Shown here piece after piece: positions 6,612 to 13,587 of a stretch of 22,823 nucleotides of DNA. The stretch comes from an uncultured Eubacteriales bacterium. GTDB lineage: Bacteria; Bacillota; Clostridia; Christensenellales; CAG-917. How positions within the stretch are numbered: position 1 is the first letter of the stretch; every line of letters begins with the position of its first letter. Location: assembly GCA_900549225.1 (NCBI GenBank), contig URNP01000020.1, positions 1-22,823 on the forward strand, read 5' to 3'. Below the pieces are notes generated by a model. It worked only from the letters and a program-made list of their open reading frames with translations, did not search any database and had not been told where the DNA came from. A program made the translations under genes and the position numbers.

Positions 6612-7612
6612 AGTCTCTCCTCTCTTTCAAGAATTTCGTTTGGCGTCATATCGACGAATTTGAACGAACCGACCTCGTCCACGACCACCGTGCGGATAGT
6701 TCGTTTTTCCGCCTTTTTGTCGTGCGAAACGAATTTCAAAAGTTCGTCCTTATCGCAATTTGCCGAAGTCGGCAAATGATATTTTTCAAGCACCTTTTCA
6801 AGTCTTGCGCGCACGCTCTTTGAGCACATGGGCAACATACCTATTCCCACGCACTCTCCGTGAAGGAGTTTTCCCTCGCTTGCGCTTTCGACAGCGTGTC
6901 CTATCGTATGTCCGAAGTTGAGCACTTTACGAAGTCCTTCTTCCCTCGGGTCTTTTTCGACGACGTCCTTTTTTATGGCGAGTGCTTTTTGCACGATGAG
7001 CGGCAAATCCTCTTTCAGATCGGCGCTGTTTTCGATGATTTCAAACAGTTCCTTATCCGAGGTAAGCGCCATTTTTATTCCCTCGACGAGTCCTGCGCAG
7101 AGTTGCCTTTCGTCGAGCGTATCGAGCGTATCGATATCGATTATCACTTTTGAGGGCTGATAAAAACTTCCCACGATATTTTTCACGCCCTCGAAATCGA
7201 TTGCCGTCTTTCCGCCTATGGACGAATCGAGTTGCGACAACAGCGTAGTCGGCACGTTATAAAACTCGACACCTCTCATATAGCAGGACGCCGCGAAAGC
7301 GGATATATCTCCGACCACTCCGCCGCCCACTGCGACCACGCAATCCTTTCTCGTAAAACCGTTTTGAAGCATAGCGTGCAACAGCAGTTTGAAATTATCG
7401 AAGTTTTTGCTTGCCTCGCCTTGTTTAAGGCACACTTTGACGCACTTTTCGCACGCGCTTTCGACCTTATGCGCATACTTTTCGGGCACGCCGTCGTCGG
7501 TTACGAGAAGCACTTTTCTTTCGAGATTCAGATATTGCGCCGCTTTGCCCAGCGCCCCTCTTTCGATCACGACGTCGTAGAATTTTCCGTCTGCGTTAAC
7601 TTTCAAAACCAT
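6608..7612 (-). CDS. aroB: 3-dehydroquinate synthase
   Basis: This 334-aa NAD- and metal-dependent enzyme cyclises DAHP to 3-dehydroquinate. Visible motifs are GGGVVGD (NAD-binding), VPTTLLSQLDSSIGGKTA, and the metal ligands Glu in GLVEGIK and His in NFGHTIGHA and LLHGE. A longer frame opens at 7750, but it would run through the end of pheA; the ATG at 7612 starts the conserved N-terminus, has GAGGTGA just upstream and lies 2 nt after the pheA stop. The protein is a little shorter than the common 350-360 aa. Its stop overlaps aroC. Confidence 0.95.
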   Translation of the reverse strand: MVLKVNADGKFYDVVIERGALGKAAQYLNLERKVLLVTDDGVPEKYAHKVESACEKCVKVCLKQGEASKNFDNFKLLLHAMLQNGFTRKDCVVAVGGGVVGDISAFAASCYMRGVEFYNVPTTLLSQLDSSIGGKTAIDFEGVKNIVGSFYQPSKVIIDIDTLDTLDERQLCAGLVEGIKMALTSDKELFEIIENSADLKEDLPLIVQKALAIKKDVVEKDPREEGLRKVLNFGHTIGHAVESASEGKLLHGECVGIGMLPMCSKSVRARLEKVLEKYHLPTSANCDKDELLKFVSHDKKAEKRTIRTVVVDEVGSFKFVDMTPNEILEREERL

Positions 7613-7614
7613 AT

Positions 7615-8715
7615 TCACCTCACGTTGTCTGCAAAGTAACTGCCCACGAGTTTGAGTTTTGCGCAAAGCGCGGAGAGTTCCTGAAGCATATCTCTTCCGT
7701 TTTCGGTGTGGATATTTCCCTCCGCCTCTATGTAGAAATAGTAGTTCCACTGCAAATCTTTCATCGGACGCGAGCGGAGCGTGCGCATATTGAAGTTATG
7801 TGCGCCGATTATATTGAGCGCGCTTGCAAGCGCACCCGACTGATTCTGCACGGTGAATGCCAAAATGAAGTTCTCATCCTCTCTCTTGTTTAAGGAAACA
7901 GGCACGTTTTCCGCTCTTGAGAACGCTGCAAAACGAGTGGTATTGTTGACGTTGTCGTTTACGCCCAACTTAAGCACCGACAATCCGAATATTCTTGCGG
8001 TCTCGTCGGAGGCAATCGCCGCCACGCCGTTATCCTGCGACTCCGCAACGTATTTTGCGGCAAGAGCGGTGTTTGAGTACGCTCTCGTTTCAAAGCCGTG
8101 TTTCTTGATAAAATTATCGCATTGCGCAAGCGCTTGCGGATGACTTAGCACGGTTTTTATATCCTCGATTTTCACTCCGTCTTTTGCGATGAGGTTGTGG
8201 CAAATGGCAACGTCTACAACCTGATTGATATGTAGCGCTCCCGAGAAAATCAAATCCATAACCTCGCCCACTTCGCCCGCATAACTGTTTTCGAGCGGCA
8301 AAACCGAGCAATCGCAATCTCCGTTTTGAGTCGCCTCGTATGCGTCGCGGAAGTTTGAAAACGCCACGTATTCCGCTTCGGGATACATTTTTTTTGCGGC
8401 GATATGCGCAAACGCGCCCTCCGTTCCGCAATACGCAACCCGCATTTTTCTCATAAGCGAGGACTGATATTTGCAAGATATATTGATAGTCGAGCGAATA
8501 AAATCCTTATAGTACGGCACGAGCGAGGAATTTTCGATTCGTTTTGCGCCTTCGCAAATCACCTGTTCTTCCCTCTCGCTGTCGCGCACGCTGAGCCCGT
8601 TTTCTTTTTTGTAAAGTGCGATTTGCTCGCACGCTCTCATACGTTTTTCAAATAGACGCGCCATCTGCTCGTCCACTTCGTTGATAATCTTTCTCGATTC
8701 CTTAATGTCTTGCAT
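7615..8715 (-). CDS. pheA: Bifunctional chorismate mutase / prephenate dehydratase (P-protein)
   Basis: This 366-aa protein turns chorismate into prephenate and then phenylpyruvate. Residues 1-85 are an AroQ-type chorismate mutase (R25, R44 and E47-E49 region), 92-270 are the dehydratase with the catalytic TTRF at 259-262, and 283-360 are an ACT domain with GALASAL at 294-300 and SRP at 314-316, the usual phenylalanine-binding elements. Feedback inhibition by Phe is therefore likely. The mutase also supplies prephenate to TyrA. It is the first structural gene of the operon, starting about 170 nt after an attenuator-like terminator; AGAGG precedes the ATG by about 5 nt. Confidence 0.96.
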   Translation of the reverse strand: MQDIKESRKIINEVDEQMARLFEKRMRACEQIALYKKENGLSVRDSEREEQVICEGAKRIENSSLVPYYKDFIRSTINISCKYQSSLMRKMRVAYCGTEGAFAHIAAKKMYPEAEYVAFSNFRDAYEATQNGDCDCSVLPLENSYAGEVGEVMDLIFSGALHINQVVDVAICHNLIAKDGVKIEDIKTVLSHPQALAQCDNFIKKHGFETRAYSNTALAAKYVAESQDNGVAAIASDETARIFGLSVLKLGVNDNVNNTTRFAAFSRAENVPVSLNKREDENFILAFTVQNQSGALASALNIIGAHNFNMRTLRSRPMKDLQWNYYFYIEAEGNIHTENGRDMLQELSALCAKLKLVGSYFADNVR

Positions 8716-8733
8716 AGATACCTCTTTGACTCC

Positions 8734-8756
8734 ATTATAATCAATTATGATTATAA
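8734..8756 (-). promoter_or_regulatory. Perfect palindrome with TATAAT boxes upstream of pheA
   Basis: TTATAATCA (8735-8743) and TGATTATAA (8748-8756) form a perfect 9-bp inverted repeat with a 4-nt centre. Read on the minus strand it contains TATAAT twice (8755-8750 and 8739-8734), the second only 18 nt before the pheA ATG. The best -35 candidate (TTGTGG at 8764-8759) is 19 nt away, so a promoter here is uncertain. It could be an operator over a secondary promoter, or simply AT-rich leader. Confidence 0.35.
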
Positions 8757-8778
8757 ATCCACAAGTTTTTTATCATTC

Positions 8779-8866
8779 CGTCCGATTTTTCGTCAAAAAT
8801 CTGCTCTTTCACGCCCGATAAGCACTATTTCGCCCCGATTTACGCCGATACGTTGCTCTCACGCCC
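8779..8866 (-). repeat. Short GC-rich repeats in the pheA leader
   Basis: Between the attenuator and pheA the minus strand repeats ATCGG followed by one to three G or C and CG at about 8785, 8819, 8839 and 8849. It also carries GGGCGTGA(AA)GAGCA twice (8866-8854 and 8816-8802). No reading frame of note covers them. They may be spacer DNA with local duplications or recognition sites for an unknown nucleic-acid-binding protein. Confidence 0.35.
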
Positions 8867-8882
8867 TATTTTATATCCAATC

Positions 8883-8910
8883 AAAAAAGCGACTCCGCAA
8901 AGGAATCGCT
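8883..8910 (-). terminator. Attenuator terminator before pheA
   Basis: On the minus strand AGCGATTCC (8910-8902) pairs with GGAGTCGCT (8896-8888) in nine consecutive pairs (one G-U), with loop TTTGC and a run of six U (8888-8883). It is a textbook intrinsic terminator lying between the leader peptide gene and pheA. Its ascending arm and loop can alternatively pair with the sequence just after the leader peptide stop codon, so it should form only when that segment is masked. Confidence 0.85.
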
Positions 8911-8953
8911 CGTGTTTTTTGAATATCCGAAAAGTCGGCTTGGCGTCCTTTGC
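8897..8953 (-). promoter_or_regulatory. Antiterminator pairing in the aro operon leader RNA
   Basis: The bases directly after the leader peptide stop, GCAAAGGA (8953-8946), are a perfect 8-nt complement of TCCTTTGC (8904-8897), which is the inner arm plus loop of the terminator. CGC (8945-8943) extends the helix with GCG (8909-8907) across a 2-nt bulge, giving about 11 pairs. The helix excludes the terminator stem. A ribosome at the stop codon (8956-8954) would cover this segment and favour termination; one stalled on the Tyr codons (8986-8972) would leave it free. GGCGGC just before the Tyr run (8992-8987) can also pair with GCC-AA-GCC (8944-8937), a candidate protecting helix. Pairings were found by eye; no folding energies were calculated. 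Confidence 0.7.
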
Positions 8954-9085
8954 TCAAATTGACCTATTATCGTAATAATAGTAATAGCCGCCCTCGAAAA
9001 ATCGAGAAGCGCAAGCAAAAGAAACTGCCTCGAAAGCAGAAGAAACCGCATTAGATTGACAAAAATCGTTATTCATAAATTTCAT
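8954..9085 (-). CDS. Tyr/Phe-rich leader peptide of the aromatic operon (43 aa)
   Basis: A small frame with GGAGG 4 nt before its ATG and a consensus promoter ending 23 nt before the ATG. The 43 residues include Phe at 3, 8, 18, 23, 29 and 30 and five successive Tyr at 34-38 (codons TAT TAC TAT TAT TAC), ending YDNRSI; there is no Trp. Eleven of 43 codons are thus for the two end products of the downstream operon. The stop codon abuts the antiterminator strand and the terminator follows 43 nt later. By analogy to the pheA, trp and his leader peptides of enteric bacteria, the likely role is to sense charged tRNA-Tyr (and perhaps tRNA-Phe) through ribosome stalling. The peptide itself probably has no function. 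A stand-alone small protein is the alternative. Confidence 0.8.
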   Translation of the reverse strand: MKFMNNDFCQSNAVSSAFEAVSFACASRFFEGGYYYYYDNRSI

Positions 9086-9108
9086 TCCGCCTCCGTATTG
9101 ATGAACAA

Positions 9109-9137
9109 ACTATAATCCCGTCCGGCCGTTTTGTCAA
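9109..9137 (-). promoter_or_regulatory. Promoter of the leader-pheA-aro operon
   Basis: On the minus strand TTGACA (9137-9132) is followed after exactly 17 nt by TATAGT (9114-9109), a near-perfect sigma-A-type promoter. The predicted start near 9102 leaves a 16-17 nt leader before the ATG of the leader peptide, holding its Shine-Dalgarno. Confidence 0.88.
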
Positions 9138-9151
9138 GGACTATTTGTTAT

Positions 9152-9170
9152 TCGCGCCTGCTATGCGCGA
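9152..9170 (-). terminator. Weak hairpin after the group-B-like hydrogenase gene
   Basis: TCGCGC/GCGCGA (9170-9165 with 9157-9152 on the minus strand, loop of 7) lies about 25 nt past the stop at 9195. It is GC-rich but followed by ATAACAAATAG rather than a U-run, so it may be a weak or factor-assisted terminator. Without a good terminator, some hydrogenase transcripts could read into the aro leader. Confidence 0.4.
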
Positions 9171-9194
9171 CGGTAGATTGCAATTTCATTACAT

Positions 9195-10616
9195 TCAACC
9201 AAGCACTTTGACGGCGTCCGTAATAGTTTTTTCCAACGCCTCGCGCCCGTACTTATCCACTTCGGCTTTATTCTTTTCGCCGTGAGTGAGGCAACCTGCG
9301 CCGCCGATACAACCGCCGATACACGCCATACCCTCGATGAAGTTTGCGTCGGTGAGGTTTTTGCTCTTTTTGAGGAGTGCGATACGGCACTCGTCGATAC
9401 CGTCGCAAGCGCAAGGTTTGAGTTTGAAATCGATATTCTGCTCGTTGAGCGATTGTTGCAACGAGTCGCTTAGTCCTCCGCATCTTGCGAAGATTCTGCC
9501 GAAGTACGAAGCGTTATCGAGTACGCCTTCTTCAAGCGAAGTGATTTCCATATCCTTGCTGTCGAAGAGTGCCTGCAATTCCTCGAACGTGAGGGCGGAG
9601 TCGACGTACGGTTTGACTTTCTCGTCGAGAATCTCTGCTTTTTTTGCGGTGCAAGGGCCGATAAACACGACTTTTGCGCCGGGCGTGGTGTCCTTGATAT
9701 ACTTGGAAATCATAGCCATCGGCGAGAGGTTGTGCGAGATATGCTCCACCATATTCGGGAAATTCTTTTTGATATAGGATACGAACGCCGGGCAGCACGA
9801 ACTTGTCAAGAAGCCTTTTTCCGCGAGTTCTCTTGCCTCGGAGAGAAGCACCATATCCGCGCCGAGTGCCGCTTCGACGACGGTGTGGAATCCGAGCACT
9901 TTAAGTCCCGTGATGACCTGACCGAGTTTTGCGTAGGTAAATTGACTCGAAATTGACGGTGCGACCACTGCGTAGAGTTTATATTTGGTGTTATTTTCGC
10001 TCTTTTTGATGAGGTCGATGACGTCGAGAATATAGGACTTATCCGAGATTGCGCCCCAAGGGCATTGATACACGCACGCGCCGCATTCTATGCACTTTGA
10101 GTTGTCGATTTTTGCCGCGCAACTTTCGTCCATAGAGATTGCTTTGACCTTGCAAGCCATCTCGCAGGGGCGTTTATGGTTGGTGATTGCGCTGTACGGG
10201 CAAACCTTTGCGCACGCGCCGCACTCTTTGCATTTTGACTTGTCGATATGCGCGACGTGTTGACCGTCAAAGGTAAGCGCGCCGAATTTACACACGTCTT
10301 CGCAACGGTGAGCAAGACAGCCTCTGCAAGCGGCGGTAACTTCGTAGCCGCCCATAGGGCACTCGTCGCAAGCGATATCGATGACTTCGATGACGTTCGG
10401 ATTATCGGGATTTCCTCCCATAGCGAGTTTGACGCGTTCGCCGAGAATGGCGCGTTCCTTATACACGCAGCAACGCATAGTCGGCACTTTGCCGGGAACG
10501 ATACGCTTTGGTATATCGATAGCGTTTTTATCGAGCGTACCCGCCCACGCCTCTCTTGCGACTTCGCGCAGAACTTTGTATTTGAGATGTTGAACTTTAG
10601 TATCGAAAATTCTCAT
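9195..10616 (-). CDS. Monomeric [FeFe] hydrogenase, group-B-like
   Basis: This 473-aa iron-sulfur protein has the N-terminal CxxC-rich region (C49-C50, C83, C86, C97, C100, C105, C109), two [4Fe-4S] ferredoxin motifs (CKECGACAKVCP at 129-140, CIECGACVYQCP at 175-186) with extra Cys at 151, 155 and 166, and the H-cluster domain from about 213. The H-cluster motifs are TSSCCP at 271-276 (L1), GPCTAKKAE at 320-328 (L2) and EGMACIGGC at 428-436 (L3), so all H-cluster Cys ligands are present. The L2 motif begins GPC rather than the MPC of classical group A enzymes, which with the architecture suggests group B. Proton reduction or H2 oxidation with ferredoxin is likely but group B enzymes are poorly characterised. 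It has its own promoter and follows the sensory hydrogenase/phosphatase operon. No maturation genes (hydE, hydF, hydG) are in the window. Confidence 0.85.
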   Translation of the reverse strand: MRIFDTKVQHLKYKVLREVAREAWAGTLDKNAIDIPKRIVPGKVPTMRCCVYKERAILGERVKLAMGGNPDNPNVIEVIDIACDECPMGGYEVTAACRGCLAHRCEDVCKFGALTFDGQHVAHIDKSKCKECGACAKVCPYSAITNHKRPCEMACKVKAISMDESCAAKIDNSKCIECGACVYQCPWGAISDKSYILDVIDLIKKSENNTKYKLYAVVAPSISSQFTYAKLGQVITGLKVLGFHTVVEAALGADMVLLSEARELAEKGFLTSSCCPAFVSYIKKNFPNMVEHISHNLSPMAMISKYIKDTTPGAKVVFIGPCTAKKAEILDEKVKPYVDSALTFEELQALFDSKDMEITSLEEGVLDNASYFGRIFARCGGLSDSLQQSLNEQNIDFKLKPCACDGIDECRIALLKKSKNLTDANFIEGMACIGGCIGGAGCLTHGEKNKAEVDKYGREALEKTITDAVKVLG

Positions 10617-10647
10617 TTTTCACCTTTTGCGCCGTTGCGCTTTGCGA

Positions 10648-10675
10648 ATTATACACCAAAACGCGCCGTAAACAA
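10648..10675 (-). promoter_or_regulatory. Promoter of the group-B-like hydrogenase gene
   Basis: On the minus strand TTGTTT (10675-10670) and TATAAT (10653-10648) are separated by 16 nt, with the -10 box 31 nt before the ATG at 10616. It lies in a 109-nt gap after the phosphatase gene, in which no strong terminator is seen, so the gene may be read both from here and from the upstream operon. Confidence 0.7.
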
Positions 10676-10725
10676 TTGATTTTGCTGTCTTTGCCGAAAA
10701 AACACTCGATTTTTACGACAAGAAA

Positions 10726-11898
10726 TCAGAAGTATGACACTTTCACGCGCTTGCCCATCTTGACGAGGCACTCTGAAAGTTCTGTCACGAGGTTCATTTT
10801 TATGCTGAAATTTATGGGCAAATCGGGGTTTTGGTGGGCGGGGTTTATGGCTCTTCCGACGAAGAAGTTGATATCCGTCGCTTCCTCGAACAGTAACCTT
10901 GCCATAAGCGATGCGCCGTCGCGTTTGAAACTCCATTGCTCGTAACTTTCGTTGTCTTTCAGATAGTCTTTTGCATAGGTGAGCACTTTATTCATCGTGA
11001 TAACACCTTCGGTGACGAGATCGACGCCCTCGATTTCCGAAATGGGAGGAACGTCGCTAGCCTCGAAGTCGAGCGTAGTGCGCACGCTTTTGCCGAGATA
11101 TTTTGCGGCGATTGACGAAGTCGTGCCGCCGCAGACGATATGTTTGCCTTCTTTTGAGAAGAAGAGCGACATCATTCTGTCGCAATCGTCGCGATTTGAC
11201 GGCGGGCCGAAGAGAATGTTCATCGGTTCGCGTTTTCTTATTCTGATCACGCACGCGGTAGCGTCGTCGCCGGGCTTTCCCCCGTAGAGTTTATTGCACT
11301 CGTCAACGAGTATGGTGGACAACGTTTTTGCCGTGTATCCCACAAAACTTATGCTTTCCAAAAAGGATATTATATCCTCTCTCTTCCAGCCGAAGTTATA
11401 GGAAAGTCCCAGCCCTGCGTGCGGACAGCCGTCGCTCATAAGCACGAAAATATCGTTTTCGCACAAATCGACGGTGGATTTGAAAATCTTTTTCCCTCCG
11501 ATAATCATTTCGGTTTTGGGAAAGTCGTAGTTTTGCCCGTCGCGAAGCAAAATCACGCCGGGGTTGTCGTATTGAATAATCTCTGCCTCTCTGTTGTCAA
11601 CGAGATGCACGATAGTGAAAGTGGAATACGCCACTCCCCTCACCGAGCATATTGGCAAAGTTGCGGCGATGGTTTCCACGCAGTCCTCGAGCGTCAATCC
11701 TTCCGCCATCATGGTGGAAATGATTTTGCTCGTGAGCGTTGACAGAATGCTCGCCTTCACACCGCTTCCGAGTCCGTCCGCAAGCACGACGACGGTAGAC
11801 TCGTCGCTTTGCTGAACGACGTCGACGTGATCGCCGCACAACTGCTCGCCGACGTGATTTATGCTTTTATAGCCGATATCGGCGCAAAGGTCATTCAT
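10726..11898 (-). CDS. SpoIIE-type Ser/Thr protein phosphatase with unrecognised C-terminal domain
   Basis: This 390-aa protein has an N-terminal PP2C/SpoIIE phosphatase domain (about 1-222). The metal-binding acidic residues are visible in GDHV (Asp24), ADGLGSG (Asp41), MSDG (Asp156) and GDDAT (Asp211/212). Residues 225-390 are not part of the phosphatase fold; this part contains CGGTTSSIAAKYLG near 256-269 and a DLVTEGVITMN motif and I do not recognise it. There is no signal peptide or membrane segment, so it is cytosolic. It overlaps the PAS-hydrogenase gene by 8 nt, with AGGAG placed for its ATG, so the two are made together. Dephosphorylation of a partner in response to the sensory hydrogenase is the natural reading, but no target is visible. 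Confidence 0.85.
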   Translation of the reverse strand: MNDLCADIGYKSINHVGEQLCGDHVDVVQQSDESTVVVLADGLGSGVKASILSTLTSKIISTMMAEGLTLEDCVETIAATLPICSVRGVAYSTFTIVHLVDNREAEIIQYDNPGVILLRDGQNYDFPKTEMIIGGKKIFKSTVDLCENDIFVLMSDGCPHAGLGLSYNFGWKREDIISFLESISFVGYTAKTLSTILVDECNKLYGGKPGDDATACVIRIRKREPMNILFGPPSNRDDCDRMMSLFFSKEGKHIVCGGTTSSIAAKYLGKSVRTTLDFEASDVPPISEIEGVDLVTEGVITMNKVLTYAKDYLKDNESYEQWSFKRDGASLMARLLFEEATDINFFVGRAINPAHQNPDLPINFSIKMNLVTELSECLVKMGKRVKVSYF

Positions 11899-13561
11899 CT
11901 TTTATGGACTCCTTGAGTTTGGTCAGAGCGATCTTTGTTTCCGCCGCGGTTTCGCCGAGCAAGGATGCGATTTCCTGAACTATGCGCATCTGCTTGTCAA
12001 CCACCTTGTCTGCGGTCTCGATAGTTTGCTTTGAAATATTCTCTTTCTTTTCTCTCTCTTTTTCCTCGTCGGTGATGTCGCGCATGATGCCGATATAGAG
12101 GTGATTGTCGGTATCGTACACCACGGTGAGTTCGACGTATCTTTTATATTCCGCAAGATAAACCCTACGATTGTGTATGTTAAACTTCCTTTTCTGCACT
12201 TCGTAGAAAACTTTGGGGTCCATAATACGCACCACTTGTTCGCCGAGAACGTCGCTTGCGGAGCGTATGTTCATAATGCCCATTGCGGCTTCGTTTATCT
12301 GTTGCACCTCGAAAGAATCGTTGAGCACGATGATGCCGTTAGGCGTATTGTTGACGATTCTGTCCGAGAAACCTTCCGCCTTCTTTTGAAGGTAGGGCAA
12401 GCACATGGACACTTCCGCCTTGCCTTGCAAAATGGCAATCGCTTTTTCTCTGCAAGTGTTGTAGCCGCAACTTCCGCAATTGAGTTCGTCGCGTTTTGAG
12501 AGTTTGCCCATCTGACGAAGCGTAGCGTTGATTTCGGACTCGCTCGGCATCTTGTTTTCACGCTCGATAAGCGAGAAATATTTTCTCAAATCGTGGTTGT
12601 CGGGCTGTGCCACCTCGAAGTCCTTGTCGCCTGCGTACTGCGCAACGGCAAGGTATTCTCTTACGGGCGAGGGGTGATATTTTTCCATAACCGGACCGCC
12701 CACGCAACTGCCCACGCAAGAAGACATCTCGATAAAGGCGTGATGAATATTGCCGTTTTCGATATCCTTAAGTGCGGAGATACAGTTCTCGATTCCGTCG
12801 ATAGCCATATACTGATAGCCGGGAGCGTCGAGATTCATGGTTTTAAGCACGCCGCCCGTAGTCGGGAAGAATCTTGCCCTGCTCTCTCGTTGCGAATCCA
12901 TCTCTTTTTCGAGAGTAATACCCTCGCTGCCGAGCCACTCGGTGAGTTCCTCGTAGGTGAGCACGGCGTCCACTATGCCGTCGTAATGCGAAGCCTCGTC
13001 CTTTTTAGCAACGCACGGCCCTATAAACACGGTTTTTGCACCGGGGTGACGTTTTTTGAGGTCTTGGCAGTGCGCCTGCATAGGCGAAAGCACGTCGGCG
13101 AGATACGGAAGTTCTTTTGGGAAATACTTTTGTATGAGCAAGTTGACCGAATGGCAACAAGATGAGATGACTATATCTCTCTTCTCTTCTCTCAAAAGTC
13201 TGTCGTACTCGTTTTTGACGACGGTAGCGCCCAGAGCGGTTTCCTCAACGTCGGCGAATCCGAGTTTTTTGAGCGCTCTGCGCATAGCGTTTATGCCCAC
13301 GCCCTCGTAGTTTGCGATAAAGGACGGAGCGAGAGAAACGTAGACGGGATATGCCTGCAAAAGCACCTTGACCTTTTCGGTTTCGTTGACGATTTCCTTT
13401 GCGTTTTGCGGACAGACCACGAAGCAGTGACCGCACAAAATACACTCGTCGCCGATGATGTGCGCCTGATTACCCGAGAAGCGAATTGCTTTGACGGGGC
13501 AATGGCGAATACACTTATAGCAGTTTTTGCAGTTTGATTTTTTGAGAGTTAAACAATCCAT
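11891..13561 (-). CDS. Sensory-type [FeFe] hydrogenase with PAS domain (HydS-like, group C)
   Basis: This 556-aa protein combines two N-terminal [4Fe-4S] motifs (Cys11-Cys21 and Cys40-Cys50), an H-cluster domain, a further four-Cys Fe-S domain (C362, C365, C370, C387), a PAS domain at about 397-500 and a helical C-terminal tail. H-cluster motifs are SSCCHS at 133-138 (L1), GPCVAKKDE at 181-189 (L2) and SSCVGSCVGG at 280-289 (L3); the Pro that normally follows the Cys pair in L1 is His137. This architecture matches the putative H2-sensing hydrogenases (group C, for example HydS of Ruminococcus albus). The likely role is to relay H2 or redox state to signalling partners, here an adjacent phosphatase and perhaps the kinase upstream, rather than to turn over H2 quickly. 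GAGG precedes the ATG; it follows the ferredoxin gene by 26 nt. Confidence 0.88.
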   Translation of the reverse strand: MDCLTLKKSNCKNCYKCIRHCPVKAIRFSGNQAHIIGDECILCGHCFVVCPQNAKEIVNETEKVKVLLQAYPVYVSLAPSFIANYEGVGINAMRRALKKLGFADVEETALGATVVKNEYDRLLREEKRDIVISSCCHSVNLLIQKYFPKELPYLADVLSPMQAHCQDLKKRHPGAKTVFIGPCVAKKDEASHYDGIVDAVLTYEELTEWLGSEGITLEKEMDSQRESRARFFPTTGGVLKTMNLDAPGYQYMAIDGIENCISALKDIENGNIHHAFIEMSSCVGSCVGGPVMEKYHPSPVREYLAVAQYAGDKDFEVAQPDNHDLRKYFSLIERENKMPSESEINATLRQMGKLSKRDELNCGSCGYNTCREKAIAILQGKAEVSMCLPYLQKKAEGFSDRIVNNTPNGIIVLNDSFEVQQINEAAMGIMNIRSASDVLGEQVVRIMDPKVFYEVQKRKFNIHNRRVYLAEYKRYVELTVVYDTDNHLYIGIMRDITDEEKEREKKENISKQTIETADKVVDKQMRIVQEIASLLGETAAETKIALTKLKESIKDE

Positions 13562-13587
13562 ATTTCCTCTTGGTTTTTCTCATACGA

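Noticed and set aside
8741..8776. Minus-strand 11-codon frame (MIKNLWIYNHN) just before pheA
   Set aside because: Its start signal is weak, it overlaps the AT-rich palindrome, and it has one Trp and one Tyr but no codon run. Chance is the simplest explanation.
8716..9101. T-box riboswitch in the pheA leader
   Set aside because: I looked for the conserved T-box sequence (AGGGTGGNACCGCG-like) and a specifier stem on the minus strand and saw neither. The leader-peptide design explains the terminator better.
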